Assembly: GCF_000699445.3 (NCBI RefSeq) | Contig: NC_067197.1 | Coordinates: 22,303,809 to 22,367,808, forward strand | Direction of reading: 5' to 3' | Length of the DNA: 64,000 nt | Source: Schistosoma haematobium | Lineage: Eukaryota; Platyhelminthes; Trematoda; Strigeidida; Schistosomatidae | In this document: in pieces, positions 24,074 through 36,507 of the stretch | Layout: each line of letters starts with the position of its first letter | Numbering within the stretch: the stretch's first letter is position 1 | The notes under the pieces: model-generated | Seen by the model: the letters and a program-made list of their open reading frames with translations, nothing else | Told to the model about the DNA's origin: nothing | The model's database searches: none | Made by a program: the position numbers and the translations under genes

Positions 24074-24086
24074 AATTTATTAAAAC

Positions 24087-24900
24087 GTTTTGATTAACGT
24101 AATATATTTACAATGGTAACTCGTGATAAGCCTATTATTATGATAAGACAATGAGATATATGAAAGAAAAGAAATATGTTTATTTCTTAGTTGTTTTTTT
24201 CACAGTTTACACAGAGTGTGTAACTGTTTTATTTATGGAAAGAGACATATAGTTGTACATAATCATTTATCAGTAATTTATTCAAGGCTATCACCACAAG
24301 TGTCTAAACTGTGTTTTTTTTATAGTGAAGGGATAAGAACATAACTATTAGTGACAGATGATATGATTCAACAGTTTGATTGCCTAATATTACAAATGAT
24401 ACTTTGAGTGTAGACATCATTTTAATATTCATAAAGTTAATTGTCTAGTTCATTGAAACATGTTCATTAGTTTCATTGTTTCATGGTTTCATTCACATCA
24501 CTTATTACTATCCATAGTCTCTAATTCATATAATTCTATTAATAATTATTTTATGACGGAAGAACTCAATGTACAATTTTTTAATAAAATGATCATATCT
24601 TATGTACTGTATTTGTCATCGTTTTAATGACATATGATGGTTATTCCATGATGTGACCCAATATATATTGAACTAGATGACGATTAATTCTAGCTTGGAC
24701 TTTAACGTTAAGACATTAGAATTCTCTATATCTTTTTTCTAGCGCCGGTAAAACACTGCTTTAAGTCTTATTAGTAGAAATTAAGGAACGTTGATTAGCA
24801 CAAATAACACATGCGTATAATTCATGTATACAGATGTTAAAAATAAGAATAACAGAAGTGCAACTTTAATGGGTTGATTTTGGTATTATAAACAATAATA
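24087..24900. other. AT-rich spacer
   Basis: Nothing supported. Confidence 0.35.
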
Positions 24901-24904
24901 CATT

Positions 24905-25215
24905 ATAATCAGAGAGGGGTTTTGTGGATATTATAGTGATTTTTTTAATAGTTGAATTCACGAGTCAATTGAAGCTAGACCACCATGGAAAACCTGGAAG
25001 CATTGGACAGCCGCTCCGTCTTCGTATAGGACCCCTCATCAGTGGGCATTCACGATCCCGTCTCGCGAGATTCGAATCCAGGACCTACCAGTCTCGCGAG
25101 CAAGTGCTTAATCTCTGGATCACTGAGCCGGCATCCAAAGGTGTTGAAATGGCCGTCCAGTGCTTCCAGATTTTCTATGGTGGTCTGGCTTCGATTGGCT
25201 CATGAATTCAACTAT
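24905..25215 (-). mobile_element. Family B element with inverted termini
   Basis: Antisense end GGGGTTTTGTGGATATTATAG, then antisense tail, mutated hammerhead (core CTGATGA but GAA altered to GGA) and tRNA-like body. At about 25,147 it switches to a sense 3' end, ATGGCCGTCCAGTGCTTCC. The upstream half of the body is deleted. Confidence 0.75.
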
Positions 25216-26120
25216 TAAAATATGAATACCTTATTACGTTGATCTGCATGAACCACATGCTTCAAAATGGATATTTCTATTTATGGTTTCTCATTTAAGT
25301 CTCACGATGTGGAGATTTTCAAGAATAGCAACAGGTTACCCAGCTCTGAAAGAGAATGAATAATATATGAGTATCAAGTGGCGAAATTGAGAATGAAAAA
25401 CTTAATTAACTAACTTATTGTCTAGTCAGGTGACCCTACGTTTTTTTCGGTGTCATCCACGAATTCTGTATTCATATGTATTCTTGATAGGTGACGACCA
25501 TGTATGGACGTACACTTATATGTTTGATATTTCTTGAAGTAAAACGTGGAGTTTATCTACCGCACATAAAACTGGCTGTTTGGGCCAAAATTAATCATTC
25601 ATTAAAGTGTTCATATAAATTTTTAGGTTTTATGTAGTTAGACAATGGACCAGATTGCTTCTTCTGTTTACACAGATTAGAGAAAAAAAAAGACATTTTA
25701 TATATTCAGTGTATATTTTCAATAAATAAGTCACTTCAACATGTCAACACTACTTCTCTAAGAAAAGTATGAAGAAAATAAGTCATTAAACTACCTTTTT
25801 TTTAACTTAGTTGTTTACATTTTGTGTACTGAAGTCACTGATTAAGCTAACCCATCTTTATGTCGTAACAGTATAAAAGAAATTACGTAAGTTGGATTTA
25901 ACAGAAAAGATCAATATTCCTTTTGACTGAAAATCATTTTATTGAAATAAGTTCAACTATTGATATAGAGGAATATCATCTGTCATCTGGTTATTTATTT
26001 CGAATTTTCGAAAATCTGTTCATCTAATTATTTACAGTCATATATTAGGATTCATTGGACAGAAGTGTGATTAATGATAGTAGGAGATAATAAAAACTTA
26101 GTGAACATAAAGTCATAAAC
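25216..26120. other. AT-rich spacer
   Basis: Nothing supported. Confidence 0.35.
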
Positions 26121-26124
26121 ATCA

Positions 26125-26825
26125 ATAGGAAGATTCAAGTAAACAATGTCAAATGAATTTAAACTTCATCCCATAGCACAAGCATGTGACTATCAGGACT
26201 CAATAGCTAAGTAGATAACGCTATGATGTTTGAAGCGAACGGTACTAGTTTAGTGGTCCGTGATTCTGACTCCAATTAATTCATATGAATGTTTGTTATC
26301 ATCTATCCTCGTATAAAATCGTTGACTTAAATCACGTTAGTCAATAACGGGATTAAATAAGTCAAATAACGAGAATGGACTCGTGAATACACATATTTTG
26401 TATATAAAGTGAATGGAATGGGGAGAAGAGAAACGACACAGAGTGGAGATGGCTGGTCAGCCAACTCCCCTTTAACCAAAGCGTTAATCAATATTTATAG
26501 TTACACAAAAGTAAGTTACAGACATGTGATGAGTAATGGGATAAGAAATGTACACACACCTATGCGCTCATATAAAAACAGTCAAGATTGATAAGCGAAT
26601 AAATAACAAGGTCAGAATGTGACTCAAGTAGAATGAATAGAATAGGCTGTCCGAAAGCTAGAATAAGGTATATGGGCTTAACATAATAACCGACACTACA
26701 CTGGGTTCAAATTCCGGAGTGAACATCAACTTTGGTATGAAAAACTACCCAACTGATGAGTCCCAAATAGAATGAAACGCGCGTCCTGGATTTCAATGCT
26801 AGCCACTATTTATCTTTGCTCATAA
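26125..26825 (+). mobile_element. Family A element interrupted by a 450-bp insertion
   Basis: The left part (26,125-26,246) has AATTTAAACTTCATCCC and an A-box-like segment and stops at GGTACT. The right part resumes at 26,700 with ACTGGGTTCAAATTCCGG (B box). It continues to a hammerhead with core CTGATGA at 26,753-26,759, GAAAC at 26,774-26,778 and triplet GTC ending at 26,785. Stem II and stem I are weakened. The two halves are collinear with the uninterrupted copies, which fixes the insertion point. Confidence 0.75.
26247..26699. mobile_element. Unclassified insertion (MITE or solo LTR candidate) inside family A
   Basis: About 453 bp with no coding frame. Its ends form an imperfect inverted repeat: AGTTTAGTGGTCCG at left, CCGACACTAC at right. 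ACT on both sides may be a 3-bp target duplication. A TATATAAAG at about 26,401 and a GC-richer centre would suit an LTR. The short duplication argues against one. Identity undecided. Confidence 0.45.
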
Positions 26826-27344
26826 TGCTGGACATTATTTATCTATGAACTGAGTAGTTTTAGTGCACTTTTACTAGGCTTTGGATTTGTGTCTCCATGT
26901 CTAAAATATTGTTTTAGCTATCAAACTGGTCCAAACACTTTAATAAATCTTTTGAATGAATAAACAAGTCGATAAATGAAACTACAATTTGTTTTTTCTA
27001 ATAGTAGTTTGTAGCTCATTGCTCAGTTCATGTCCATATTTCACTGTATATAATGTTCTCAACAATCGTTAATCTATTGTCATAAGGTTAAAAGAAAATC
27101 CTAAATCAATTCATTTGTAGAAATAACTATTCACTACGGACAAAACTACCATTATAAAGTTTTAATTGCTATAGTTAAATAAATTTAAAACTATAACAAT
27201 AACGTATTGTTAGTCTTTAACATTTGTACTTTTGGTTTTGTATGATTTCTCTACTATTACATCATGTATGACAGCCGAACAAAAAAACGTGAAAATCGTA
27301 TATTTTTGTACCTTCGTCATTCTAACAATTAATAATGGTTTTGA

Positions 27345-27700
27345 TCGAGATCATGAACCGGTTGATGTTAGACCAACGTTGGAAACCTGGAAGCACTGGA
27401 AGGCCGTTTCGTTCTATTGTGTGACACCTCAGCAGTGCGCATCCACGATGCCGCTAGAGGGATTCGCACCCAGGGCCTTCGGTCTTGCACGCGAGCGTTT
27501 AATCTACCGGACAACTGAGTCGGCACCCAATGGTGTTAGTGTCTAACATCAACCAATCCCGCGAGCGGGATCGCGGATGAGCAGTGCTGAGGAGTTTAAC
27601 AATAAGACGAAAAGACCATCCAGTGCTTCCAGGTTTCCAACGGTGGTCTTACATCAATCAGCTCATGATCTCAATCAGAAACCTAATAATCTTCACAGCC
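27345..27700 (-). mobile_element. Family B element with inverted termini
   Basis: Antisense tail and body (GGAAGCACTGGAAGGCC, B box complement near 27,470, CACCCAATGGTGTTAGTG) are followed from about 27,560 by a sense hammerhead and 3' end (GTGCTGAGGAGTTTAAC ... CCATCCAGTGCTTCC). The antisense ribozyme has lost the last A of its core; the sense one has a weakened stem II. Frames crossing it are not genes. Confidence 0.75.
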
Positions 27701-28985
27701 CTTATACTGATAATTAATAATGTATCAGTAATTAGATTTTTAAAAAAGCCCATTGAAAAACTACTTGACTATTTTATACATAAAATTATTTGAAAATGCA
27801 TTAAATTCCTCTTTTTATTTAAGCGTTTTACTTCATTAAACTTTAATTAAATAACTTATGTAATCATATTCAAACGTTTATTCAATGCATTTAGTGACAT
27901 TCACCAAATAATACATCATTTATGAATACGGTAACTGAAACCGCTGAATATAATGTGAGGCAAGTATATTGATAAGAAGTACAATACAATATCAAAAATT
28001 CATATTATTATTATTACTAAGCAAAGGTTTTCGGGAAAGATTGTTCGATTGCAGTATAGTTTAAATATACCACAAATTGGTTTTAACTAAACACATATTA
28101 GTATATAGCAAAGATTGCCGTTAGAATCAAATCTACAATGTTTCGGCAACAAAGAGAGTATATCTCCTTTAGACTAATGAGTTTATATTCATAACTTTAT
28201 AATATCAATTAGGAAGCTAACCAATAATTAGTATAATTGTGTCACTACATCTTGATTTAAAGTTGTTGTCTCCCTGAAAGTATTCTGTAATGTAATGTGT
28301 TTTATCTTCTAAACAGTTCGTTTCATGTGTAATAAAGTCACATACATATAATATATCGAAGTCAATAGTATTGCTGCTTCAACAATAAGTGGTATGGGTT
28401 AAATTAAATAGTATAGAGATTTTATTCAATAAAATTGAACCTTTCCACCTATGAATAACTGAAATAAAATCTAATCCCAATGATTAAATATTCATTATTT
28501 TACCGTTAGATCATAATGGTAAACTAACCTTAACTGCGTGTTAACTGTAAAAATAATACTTACTTATGAGATTATATGAAGACTTAAATCAGTTCAAAAA
28601 TTTCATTGAAAGATTTTCAAATTAATTGAAAAACCGATAAACATAGAAGGTATTATTCAATTAATTTTATGCCTTATTAGCTATGTGTAAAAAAAGTTGA
28701 TTAAAGAATTCACTAAATTAACATATCACGTGTGTAAGATCTACCGGATCAGAATGAAATCCTGATGGAAACTCACACTAATGGGAAAGCAATTTTATCT
28801 ACGAGTTTGAATATGTGAAAATTCACGTCTTATCTGATTAACATACGTTTAAAGTCATTCTTATGCATGAAATGAACAAAGAATATTAACTAGAAAGTAT
28901 ATTTATATTAAGTTAATTGATATACGGCCAGTGGAGTCTAATTTGTGTTGGATGAAGACAGTTATCCACATCAGACAATGAGTGA
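27701..28985. other. AT-rich spacer
   Basis: Nothing supported. Confidence 0.35.
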
Positions 28986-28989
28986 GGGG

Positions 28990-29225
28990 TTGCGCAAGAT
29001 CATAGATCGATCAAAAATAAACATTTACACCATCGGATGCTGGTTCAGTGATTTAGAGTTTAAGTGTTCGCATGCAAGATCGAAAGTCTTGAGTTCGAGT
29101 CCCACTTGCGGGATCGTGGATGCGCACTGCTCAGAAGTTCTATACTATGACGAAACAGACATTCAGTGCTTCCATGTTTCCAATGGTAGTCTAGCTTAGA
29201 TCGACTCATGAATTCAACCATCAAT
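28990..29225 (+). mobile_element. Family B copy, 5'-truncated
   Basis: The sense tRNA-like body runs from CACCATCGGATGCTGG, with the B box GAGTTCGAGTCCC near 29,091. The hammerhead region has a broken core (CTCAGAA), and the 3' tail ends GACTCATGAATTCAACC. Not active. Confidence 0.7.
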
Positions 29226-30010
29226 ATGCATGTTTTCATCAAATAAGCTGTATTTATTCATTATTCGTTTGATAACCATAATTCGCTTGCAGTAAAATAA
29301 ATAAAATAGAAATTAAGTTAACTAGTATTAAATTTATGCATGAGAACAATCAAAACATTAAATAATAAGATGTAGAATGAAAAAAAAAGTGAAATATAAG
29401 AATGATGAACAATTGTTTACTGCTCTAACTTGATTCGATAAACAATTGAAAACAAGTACCTACACAGAACTCAATAATAAACATTATGATCAAATTAAAT
29501 TATATTTATCAAACAAAACAAATATTTAGGTAATGACTGATCTCTTCATTATCAATTACGTAATGCTAAGCTGTCAATAAATAGATGTATGTATGATTAG
29601 ACTAAGTTCTATGGTAATTAACTTACTATCATATTGAGATAAAGAAAGATAATATATCCTATAATCATTCATTTTGGTGTATGAATAAATATAATACCTT
29701 TTTGTTGGATCAATAATTTAAAGGGAACAATTAATTGAGGACAATAGAATGTCTAATTTTACTTAAACATTGAACCATATAACATTGGATTATTTATTTA
29801 ACTGAAATAAGTTATATTAAAAATTAAGTTCTGAAATGATCATGGATGATTGATTTTGACTGGAAAACAAAACCCAAGTTAATAAAAACAGCACAATATT
29901 TTTTGTAAAACAGTGAATTACGCATGACTGGTCAATGTTTCTGCTTACTAATGAGTTGAACTGGTTGATGAAATAGGTTTTGGTGCATTCTTCAACAGAG
30001 ATTTGTATTG
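29226..30010. other. AT-rich spacer
   Basis: Nothing supported. Confidence 0.35.
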
Positions 30011-30019
30011 GAAAATGTT

Positions 30020-30388
30020 ACTTATTTTGTATTATTTGTTCGAATCTTTCTATTAATGTTTAGGACTGAAATTGATCTGCCACTTATTGGCACATGTGTA
30101 TCCTCTGTGGATTGCCTTAAGTCACAAGCATTATAATCAAGGATGGATAGTGCCTGGTAGTGGAATTCAGGACGCGAGTTTTGTCTTATTTGGGACTCGT
30201 CAGATGACTGTCAGGACTCAGTAGCTAAGTGGATAACGCGATTCTGTTTAAAGTGAACGGTACTGGGTTCGAGTCCATGAGTGAACATCAACTCCAGGAT
30301 GGATATAGATCCAGCTGACGTGTCCCAAATAGGACGAATCGCGTATCCTGGATTCCACTGCTAGCCACCATCTATCTTTGCTTATATC
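30020..30388 (+). mobile_element. Family A element with opposed hammerhead motifs
   Basis: Flanked by GAAAATGTT (30,011-30,019) and GAAAAATGTT (30,389-30,398). The left half is antisense: tail, then a minus-strand hammerhead (core CTGACGA as the complement of 30,197-30,203, but GAA mutated to AAA). The right half is sense: an A-box-like segment near 30,215, a B box GGTTCGAGTCC near 30,266 and a plus-strand hammerhead (core CTGACGT at 30,315-30,321) with perfect stem II and stem I GATCCAG/CTGGATT. Each ribozyme carries at least one inactivating change. The left terminus matches the 5' terminus of the intact PLE at 54 kb. Confidence 0.8.
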
Positions 30389-30399
30389 GAAAAATGTTG

Positions 30400-31628
30400 T
30401 TTTCAAATTTAAGGAGCTAAAATCCTAACTTCAATAAAAATTTGTTAGATGATAATACTTTGACTATAAACTTTTTTGATATGATATAAATGTTAAAACT
30501 TTGTTGTAAAATGTCATTTGGTCAACCGACAATCAAGACTATCTCATACTTTAATTGTTTTAAAGATTAGGTCAGTTAAACGTGTGTGATGTTAAGAATA
30601 AATTTAGTGATGGTTCTCTATAAAGCCATTAATTCCCTATTCTTTTTCTAAAAACTGATAATTAGTTTTATAATATAATACATTTATAGATGACTTTTTG
30701 GATATGAAACATCATTAAGTATCATATAGTGTTTTACATTTAAATGTTATTAGTTTTCTATCTATTGAATTTGGGAATATTGAACTGTAAAAGGTAACAA
30801 ACTAATTAGGAAAAGAAAGAAATGAATTTTGTGGAAGTTTTTGAAGTTAAAAGTTTGGTGGTTGATAAGCATAGTTAACAATTCGAAAATAATACCCATT
30901 CAGAATGTCAAACATATGTGTACAGTATAAAATAAGGTCAGTTTATTTCGTTAGTTCTTTTTAGTTACAAACAAAATAAATTAGGAATTATTGAACATAA
31001 GATAAGTATGAGAGATGATGAAGTCTGATCAATAACGATAATAAAATGACGAAATCTACAATAAATTTCGGAAGGTAGAGAGGTTATGCAATAATAATTA
31101 ACCAGAAAACGTTGCTGTTAATGTTACCACTACTAAATATGACAGTTATTTAATATACTGAGTAATAGTCGCAAGTCTGTAGTAAATTGCACACATTGAT
31201 ATGCTTTACAACTGTTAATACATCTTTCACAAACAATTTCCCTATGAAGTATGAATTGGTGAAGGTATTCAACATTTTAAAATCTATCTATCAGCAGAGA
31301 TATTAAAATAACTTGAATCAGTATCGAATTAAAGAAGAATTGATCAAGTCTTCAGTGAATCTATAACATGATTTGACTAATGTTCATTAAATTATTTTTA
31401 TATATTCTGTTGGAATTTGTTATTTTATGTAATATTCATAATTAATGAATTTTTAGATAACAAAGAGAAATGGATAGCTGTTTCATCTTAGTGTGATACA
31501 CAGCATCTGAGTCTAACTATGTTCTCACGATGGGTCAGATCTGTGACTAATACCATCTACAGATTAAAAATAATTTCCATAAAACTCTTTCATCTAAAGG
31601 TACATAAATTTCAGTATAAGGTTTTGTG
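30400..31628. other. AT-rich spacer
   Basis: Nothing supported. Confidence 0.35.
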
Positions 31629-31629
31629 G

Positions 31630-31945
31630 GGATTATAGCAGTTTTTAGATTTATTCAACAATTGATCATAGTTAACTCACCATTAAAAACCTGAAAACAC
31701 TAAAAGACAGTTTAGTTTTAGTATAGGGTTCTTCCACCGTTGGGTGCCCGGTTACTTGTCTGAATATTAAGCATTCGTGTGCGATACTGAAGATCCTGGG
31801 TTTTAGTTTCGTGTTCCATAACATGAATGTATACCACTGAGGAGTACCATACCATGGCTAAACTATAACGTAGCACTTCCAGAGTTTTAATGTTGGTCGA
31901 ACTAAGATTTATTCACGTTTTAAACTATGAAAATATTTAAATTTA
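31630..31945 (+). mobile_element. Old family B element
   Basis: Keeps the standard order: outer end GTTTTGTGGGGATTATAG, antisense tail, then sense GTTGGGTGCCCGG, a B-box-like segment, CACTGAGGAGTACC and 3' tail. Many substitutions. Confidence 0.6.
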
Positions 31946-32220
31946 TTCAACATGTATGCTGAATTTATGCTATTAGGATACTTTGAAATATTCACTATCT
32001 TTGATTCGAAATGTTCAAACATTTTCTACAATATGTGTGGTATAGTGTTTATTTGACAGAATACTTACAATTAAGATCTATCAAAGATATTTCTAATTAA
32101 ATTTATTTAAATTTTATTTTGATTGAAACAATATTACTTTTATTATTATTTATTTATTTCCATTATTACTTGTTTTAATACAAAATTATGATGAACAATT
32201 TCTTAACTATTGAGCTTCAG
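31946..32220. other. AT-rich spacer
   Basis: Nothing supported. Confidence 0.35.
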
Positions 32221-32225
32221 TATCA

Positions 32226-32665
32226 GAAGGGGTTTTGTAGATATTATAGTGATTTTAATGTTTGAGATCATGAGCCAATCGAAGCTAGATAACCATGGAA
32301 AACATGGAAACACTGAACGATTGTTTCGTCTTATTTCCTAGAGTTCTAGTGAGAAGCACCGACCAGTGGAGTTCAAACGAGTCTGTTGTGAGATAGTTAC
32401 TCACTGAAGACAATGGTGGATGTGTCGCTCAATTTTGTGGATTACTTGAAATTAGACATTATCACCGTTGGATACCGGCCAGCTCAGTGGTCTAGAGACT
32501 GGTACCGAGACTGATAGGTCCTGGGTTCGAATCTTGCGGGGGGTGAGACCGTGGTTACGCAAAGCTGAGTCCCATACTTGAACGAAACGTCCGTCCAGTG
32601 CCTCCAAGTTTTCTCTAGTGGTCTAGCCTCTACTGACTTGTGATCCTAACCATCAAAATTATTTA
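32226..32665 (+). mobile_element. Family B element, complete architecture
   Basis: The outer end ATCAGAAGGGGTTTTGTAG and antisense tail (to about 32,330) are followed by sense upstream segment (CTAGAGTTCTAGTGAGAAGC), GAAATTAGACATTATCACC, tRNA-like body with B box GGTTCGAATCTTG near 32,523, and 3' tail. Two bases of the hammerhead core are deleted (GCTGAGTCCC), so no cleavage is expected. Confidence 0.75.
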
Positions 32666-34284
32666 GTTTTAAATGACGTTTTCGCAGTTTAATTTTCATA
32701 TCCATTTTTGTTATCTTCATTTATCAAACATCATCTGTCGTTATTCTGATTCTATGTAATTCATGCTTCACAATACTAAACCGACTTTAAGCTGTTTATA
32801 AATAAAAAAGAGGCGAAAAAAACAATATGAATACATTTTCTTTCATTAGTTGTTATAATTCTTTTTATGATGATATTATTGAATGAAATAATTTGTTCTC
32901 GGACTTCTTATCAGTGAAACGCTGAATAGTAGAAATGTTCAATAGAAAAGCAAAGTAATTATTGTCTTACTTCAAATATAGAAACTACGGACATCATCAT
33001 ATTTACCATTGTTATTGTATTCTTGTTACTAGTCTAACATTTATAAAAAAGACATTGATCTTTAAGTATTATTACATAATCAAATGACATAGAGCAGAAC
33101 TAAAAGTCCTTTAGTTATATATTTATATATACATAGATTTAGTCAGGTAGATAGACGAAAAGATAAACAAACAAACAAGCAAACAAGATGACTTGATAAA
33201 CCGATATGTATATTTGATAAAAGCTGAGATTTGATTCAATAATTAATGTTCTGAACAATTAGAATGATATTAAGGTAATAAAGACTTTTGTAAAGTACAC
33301 TTACATTTTCGATGATGGAACAATGTGAATTATGTAGTTTGTTTTCTAAAAGACATAATATATCCTTGATACACAATTCAATAATTTAAATTGAATCGAC
33401 TCAAGAATATGTATTGTATGCAGTAAATTATTAGAAGTAAGCTTTTTTACTTAGAGTCAGCTGAAAATATTATAGAAATCAAGAATTTGTTATTGCTAAA
33501 CTAAACGATTAAAACTTTTCTATATTTGGCAGATCTTGATTGATAACTACTGAAAAATACATTGTATCTTCGTTCTTCTGTGATCAGCTACGATGTTCCA
33601 TTGACCTAGGAAACTGTGAAAATACAGAGTATCTTATAACCATTCAACTCTTTTCTAAAAATTCCAGTTAGATAAAAGAAGCTGTGTAGAAACTTTATAA
33701 TGATTACTTTGGTAACAAGGATAATTTCTATGTTTTTATCCATTTCTGATGGCATTTTCAATGATGTTTTACATTCAGGTGAATTCTCATTATAAAATTG
33801 TAACCAATGTAGTTCAAACATGTCACAAATCAGTGATCGACAACAGGATTCGAAAATAATAATCTCTTGATTATGTTAAATAACCCATAGTACAAAATAT
33901 GGAATATAACCACATATATCAGTTTCAATCCATTCAGCTTTAGAATAATCATAAAAATACTTGTAAAAATTGTTTCCTACCGTGATTAGCTATTGCATAC
34001 CTTTATCTAGAAAACATTTCCATAACACGTTTTCCACTAGATACATTTCACACAAGAATTAAATGTAATCTCATCTTTCTACAAAATATAAATGTTAAGT
34101 GAAATATACTGATAATTATTGTGATTCTACTTGGATTTTATCATAACTAGGTCTGTAACTGATTCTAGGCAGGTTCTTTTTACTAAAATTCACTTGAATA
34201 CACCAAACAGCTAACACATATGATTAACCAGTTAAAACTATTTTAAAAGCTGAAAAATTCCCATTATATTAAAACATAATTAAT
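32666..34284. other. AT-rich spacer
   Basis: Nothing supported. Confidence 0.35.
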
Positions 34285-34535
34285 ATGAGTCAATTGAAGC
34301 TAGGCCATCAAGGAAAATCTGGAAGCACTGGACGCCGTTTTGTCCACGATCCCGCCTCCGCGAGATTCGAACCCAGGACCTATCAGTCTCGAGCGCGAGC
34401 ATGACTGACTTCGAGAAGCATTTCCTGGAGTTCTAGTGAGAAGCACCGACCGATGGAGTTCAACCACATCTGTTGTGAGATAGTTACTCACTGAAGACAA
34501 TGGTGTACGGTGGTGCGATTCCGTGAATTAGTTGA
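34285..34535. mobile_element. Family B element, internally deleted
   Basis: Antisense tail and body remnant (34,285-34,400) joined at about 34,412 to a sense upstream segment (CCTGGAGTTCTAGTGAGAAG ... CGTGAATTAGTTGAAGG). The sense tRNA-like part and 3' end are missing. Confidence 0.65.
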
Positions 34536-34689
34536 AGGTGAGAGAGAGAACCTGACACAATTCATATTATTCTACATATTACGCAATCTCGGATTTTTTT
34601 TTCCATTATTCACTCTCTCTCATCCCATGTTGACCATGTTTATTCTGATCATTATTTACCTCACCATTTCATTTCACTTATAAACTGAT

Positions 34690-35205
34690 TGAGGTTAAAT
34701 GCACTTGGTGTTGTTTTACTTGTATCTTCCTATTGTTATTTAGGACTACAATTGACCACTCTCATGTTGCCATATTATTATTATTAGCTTTATTCAATAT
34801 TATATTTTTGGTGCAATACAGAGTCCTCTGTACAATGTATCTCAATAAGTTTCCGTTTCTTAGTTCTTAGTTGATCCTGACGACAAATATTTAGTGGTCT
34901 CCAGTTAAAAGTTAGCAGTCCAGTCAATCGACAACTAAATAATATACATTCATTTGAGGCATATTGCCATTAACCACGACATCATTGATTGAGCCCTTTT
35001 TAACCTGTACAACGAAAGGTTTTATACATTTCAGAAAAGCACCTCAATAAGTTATATCAATAATAACCATAATGATGTATCAAAACAAACAAAATTAGAT
35101 AACTTGTTGAAATATCTAGATGACAGAAATAAATAACCCAGATGTTCAAGCAGGCTGCATCATGTACAGATTGTCTTAATATAGCCTTCAATTACAAGCT
35201 TTTTA
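34690..35205 (-). mobile_element. Family A antisense fragment split by a retrotransposon 3' end
   Basis: Family A antisense sequence runs 34,690-34,772 and resumes at about 35,155 (GTACAGATTGTCTTAATATAGCC). Between them, read on the minus strand, is a 3' end with GAATAAAGCTAATAATAAT, a polyadenylation-like signal and (AAT)n tail suggesting a 5'-truncated CR1-like non-LTR element. The boundary on the right is not clear and no target duplication is certain. Confidence 0.5.
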
Positions 35206-35367
35206 ACATTTCATATTAGTCAACCCCAATATTAACACTTTTAAAATTGGAAAAAAATATCGTTGATTTGTTTAAACTTCTTGTTTCTCAGTTCAAATAG
35301 AACAATGATGAATATGTTCAAGTAACAAGTAACCATTTATTCCTTTTGTTGAAATAACCATTATATA

Positions 35368-35390
35368 TCTTCTTCTTCTTCTTCTTCTTC
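35368..35390. repeat. (TTC)n microsatellite
   Basis: Eight TTC-type units. Confidence 0.9.
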
Positions 35391-35731
35391 GTAGTTTCTT
35401 TTTTCTGATAAAAAAAATAATCTTTTTGCTCTAAACTTTAAATGATTAAATCAATAATATTCATTCAACCAAAAATCATTTAAACTTGATGGGTAAATTT
35501 TTTTTTTTAAAAAAAAGAGAAAACAAATTTTTTTATTGAAAAATCAAATAAATAAATGAATCTTTATTTTTTTAATGGATTCATTTAAATGAATAATTTT
35601 TATTGAATAAATGAAATAAATATTTGGATATTTATATGAGAATGAATGATTGAATGAATAATAGTTTCTTTATGGAAAGAAAAAATATTAATCGTAAAAA
35701 TAAAGATTTCAATACGACAAATAAATATTAT

Positions 35732-36507
35732 CGGCGAAACTATAAATTATGAACGAGCCAATCAGAAGCGACTGAGGGATTTCAAGGTCACGGCGCCAAA
35801 CTCAGTACTTAATGCTAACGTACAATTGGTTCATAGATGATTTTATACAAAATGTGATAATTGAGCGTTGATAACAAACAAAACGGCGAGACTATAATTT
35901 GTGGACGAATCAATCAGGTAGAAGATAACAGATCTCAGATTTTGGCGTGAAAGTCTTTCATCTATTTGACTAAATAGATTTCCAGTATTATAGCTGATAT
36001 CAGTTCGTGATGAAAACTCTATATATAATTCGTAACTAAGGCGAATTGTGACAATTATTGCGAAGTGGATAATAAAAGCACCAGTAACACTAGCTTGAGC
36101 CATGTACTACAATATATACGGATGATTGGAGAGCGTACAGACTCCTACATACGCTTTATCATGTGCATTGTTTCGTTATCCACAAGTGGCATTTTGTGTA
36201 CTCAACAACTGGAGTGCACACAAACAATATTGAAGCTATGTGGTCAAGGCTGAAAGAGTTTTTGCAACCATATCATGGCTCCAGAGACCGACTATTGTGT
36301 GGCCATATGGATGATTTTCTCTACTGCGTGAATTACGATTTTAGAACTTCTGAAGTTTTTGAACCATGTATCAGAATTGTATCCAGTTTATTTCTTTGAT
36401 TTTGTATAATGTATTTTTACTCTATACTTACTGTTTGCTGATTGGCCAATATTCCTCAAGGTCACTTAAGATTCGTTCAAAGATCGGCCATAAATTATAA
36501 TCTCTCC
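35732..36507 (+). mobile_element. Merlin element, second copy in inverted orientation
   Basis: Near-identical, in reverse complement, to the element at 14,025-14,798, including the internal extra terminal repeat (GGCGAGACTATAATTTGTGG at about 35,885). The 86-residue open frame across this part is the same in both copies. The outer ends GGCGAAACTATAAATTATG and the complement of GGAGAGATTATAATTTATGG are recognisable. No clear target duplication. Confidence 0.8.
36163..36399 (+). pseudogene. Merlin transposase C-terminal remnant (second copy)
   Basis: Carries the same residues as the 14.1-kb copy from the HCFVIHKWHF segment onward, including HTNNIEAMWSRLK. The same frame stays open about 38 bases upstream of the Met. 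It lacks the first part of the DDE domain. Confidence 0.8.
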
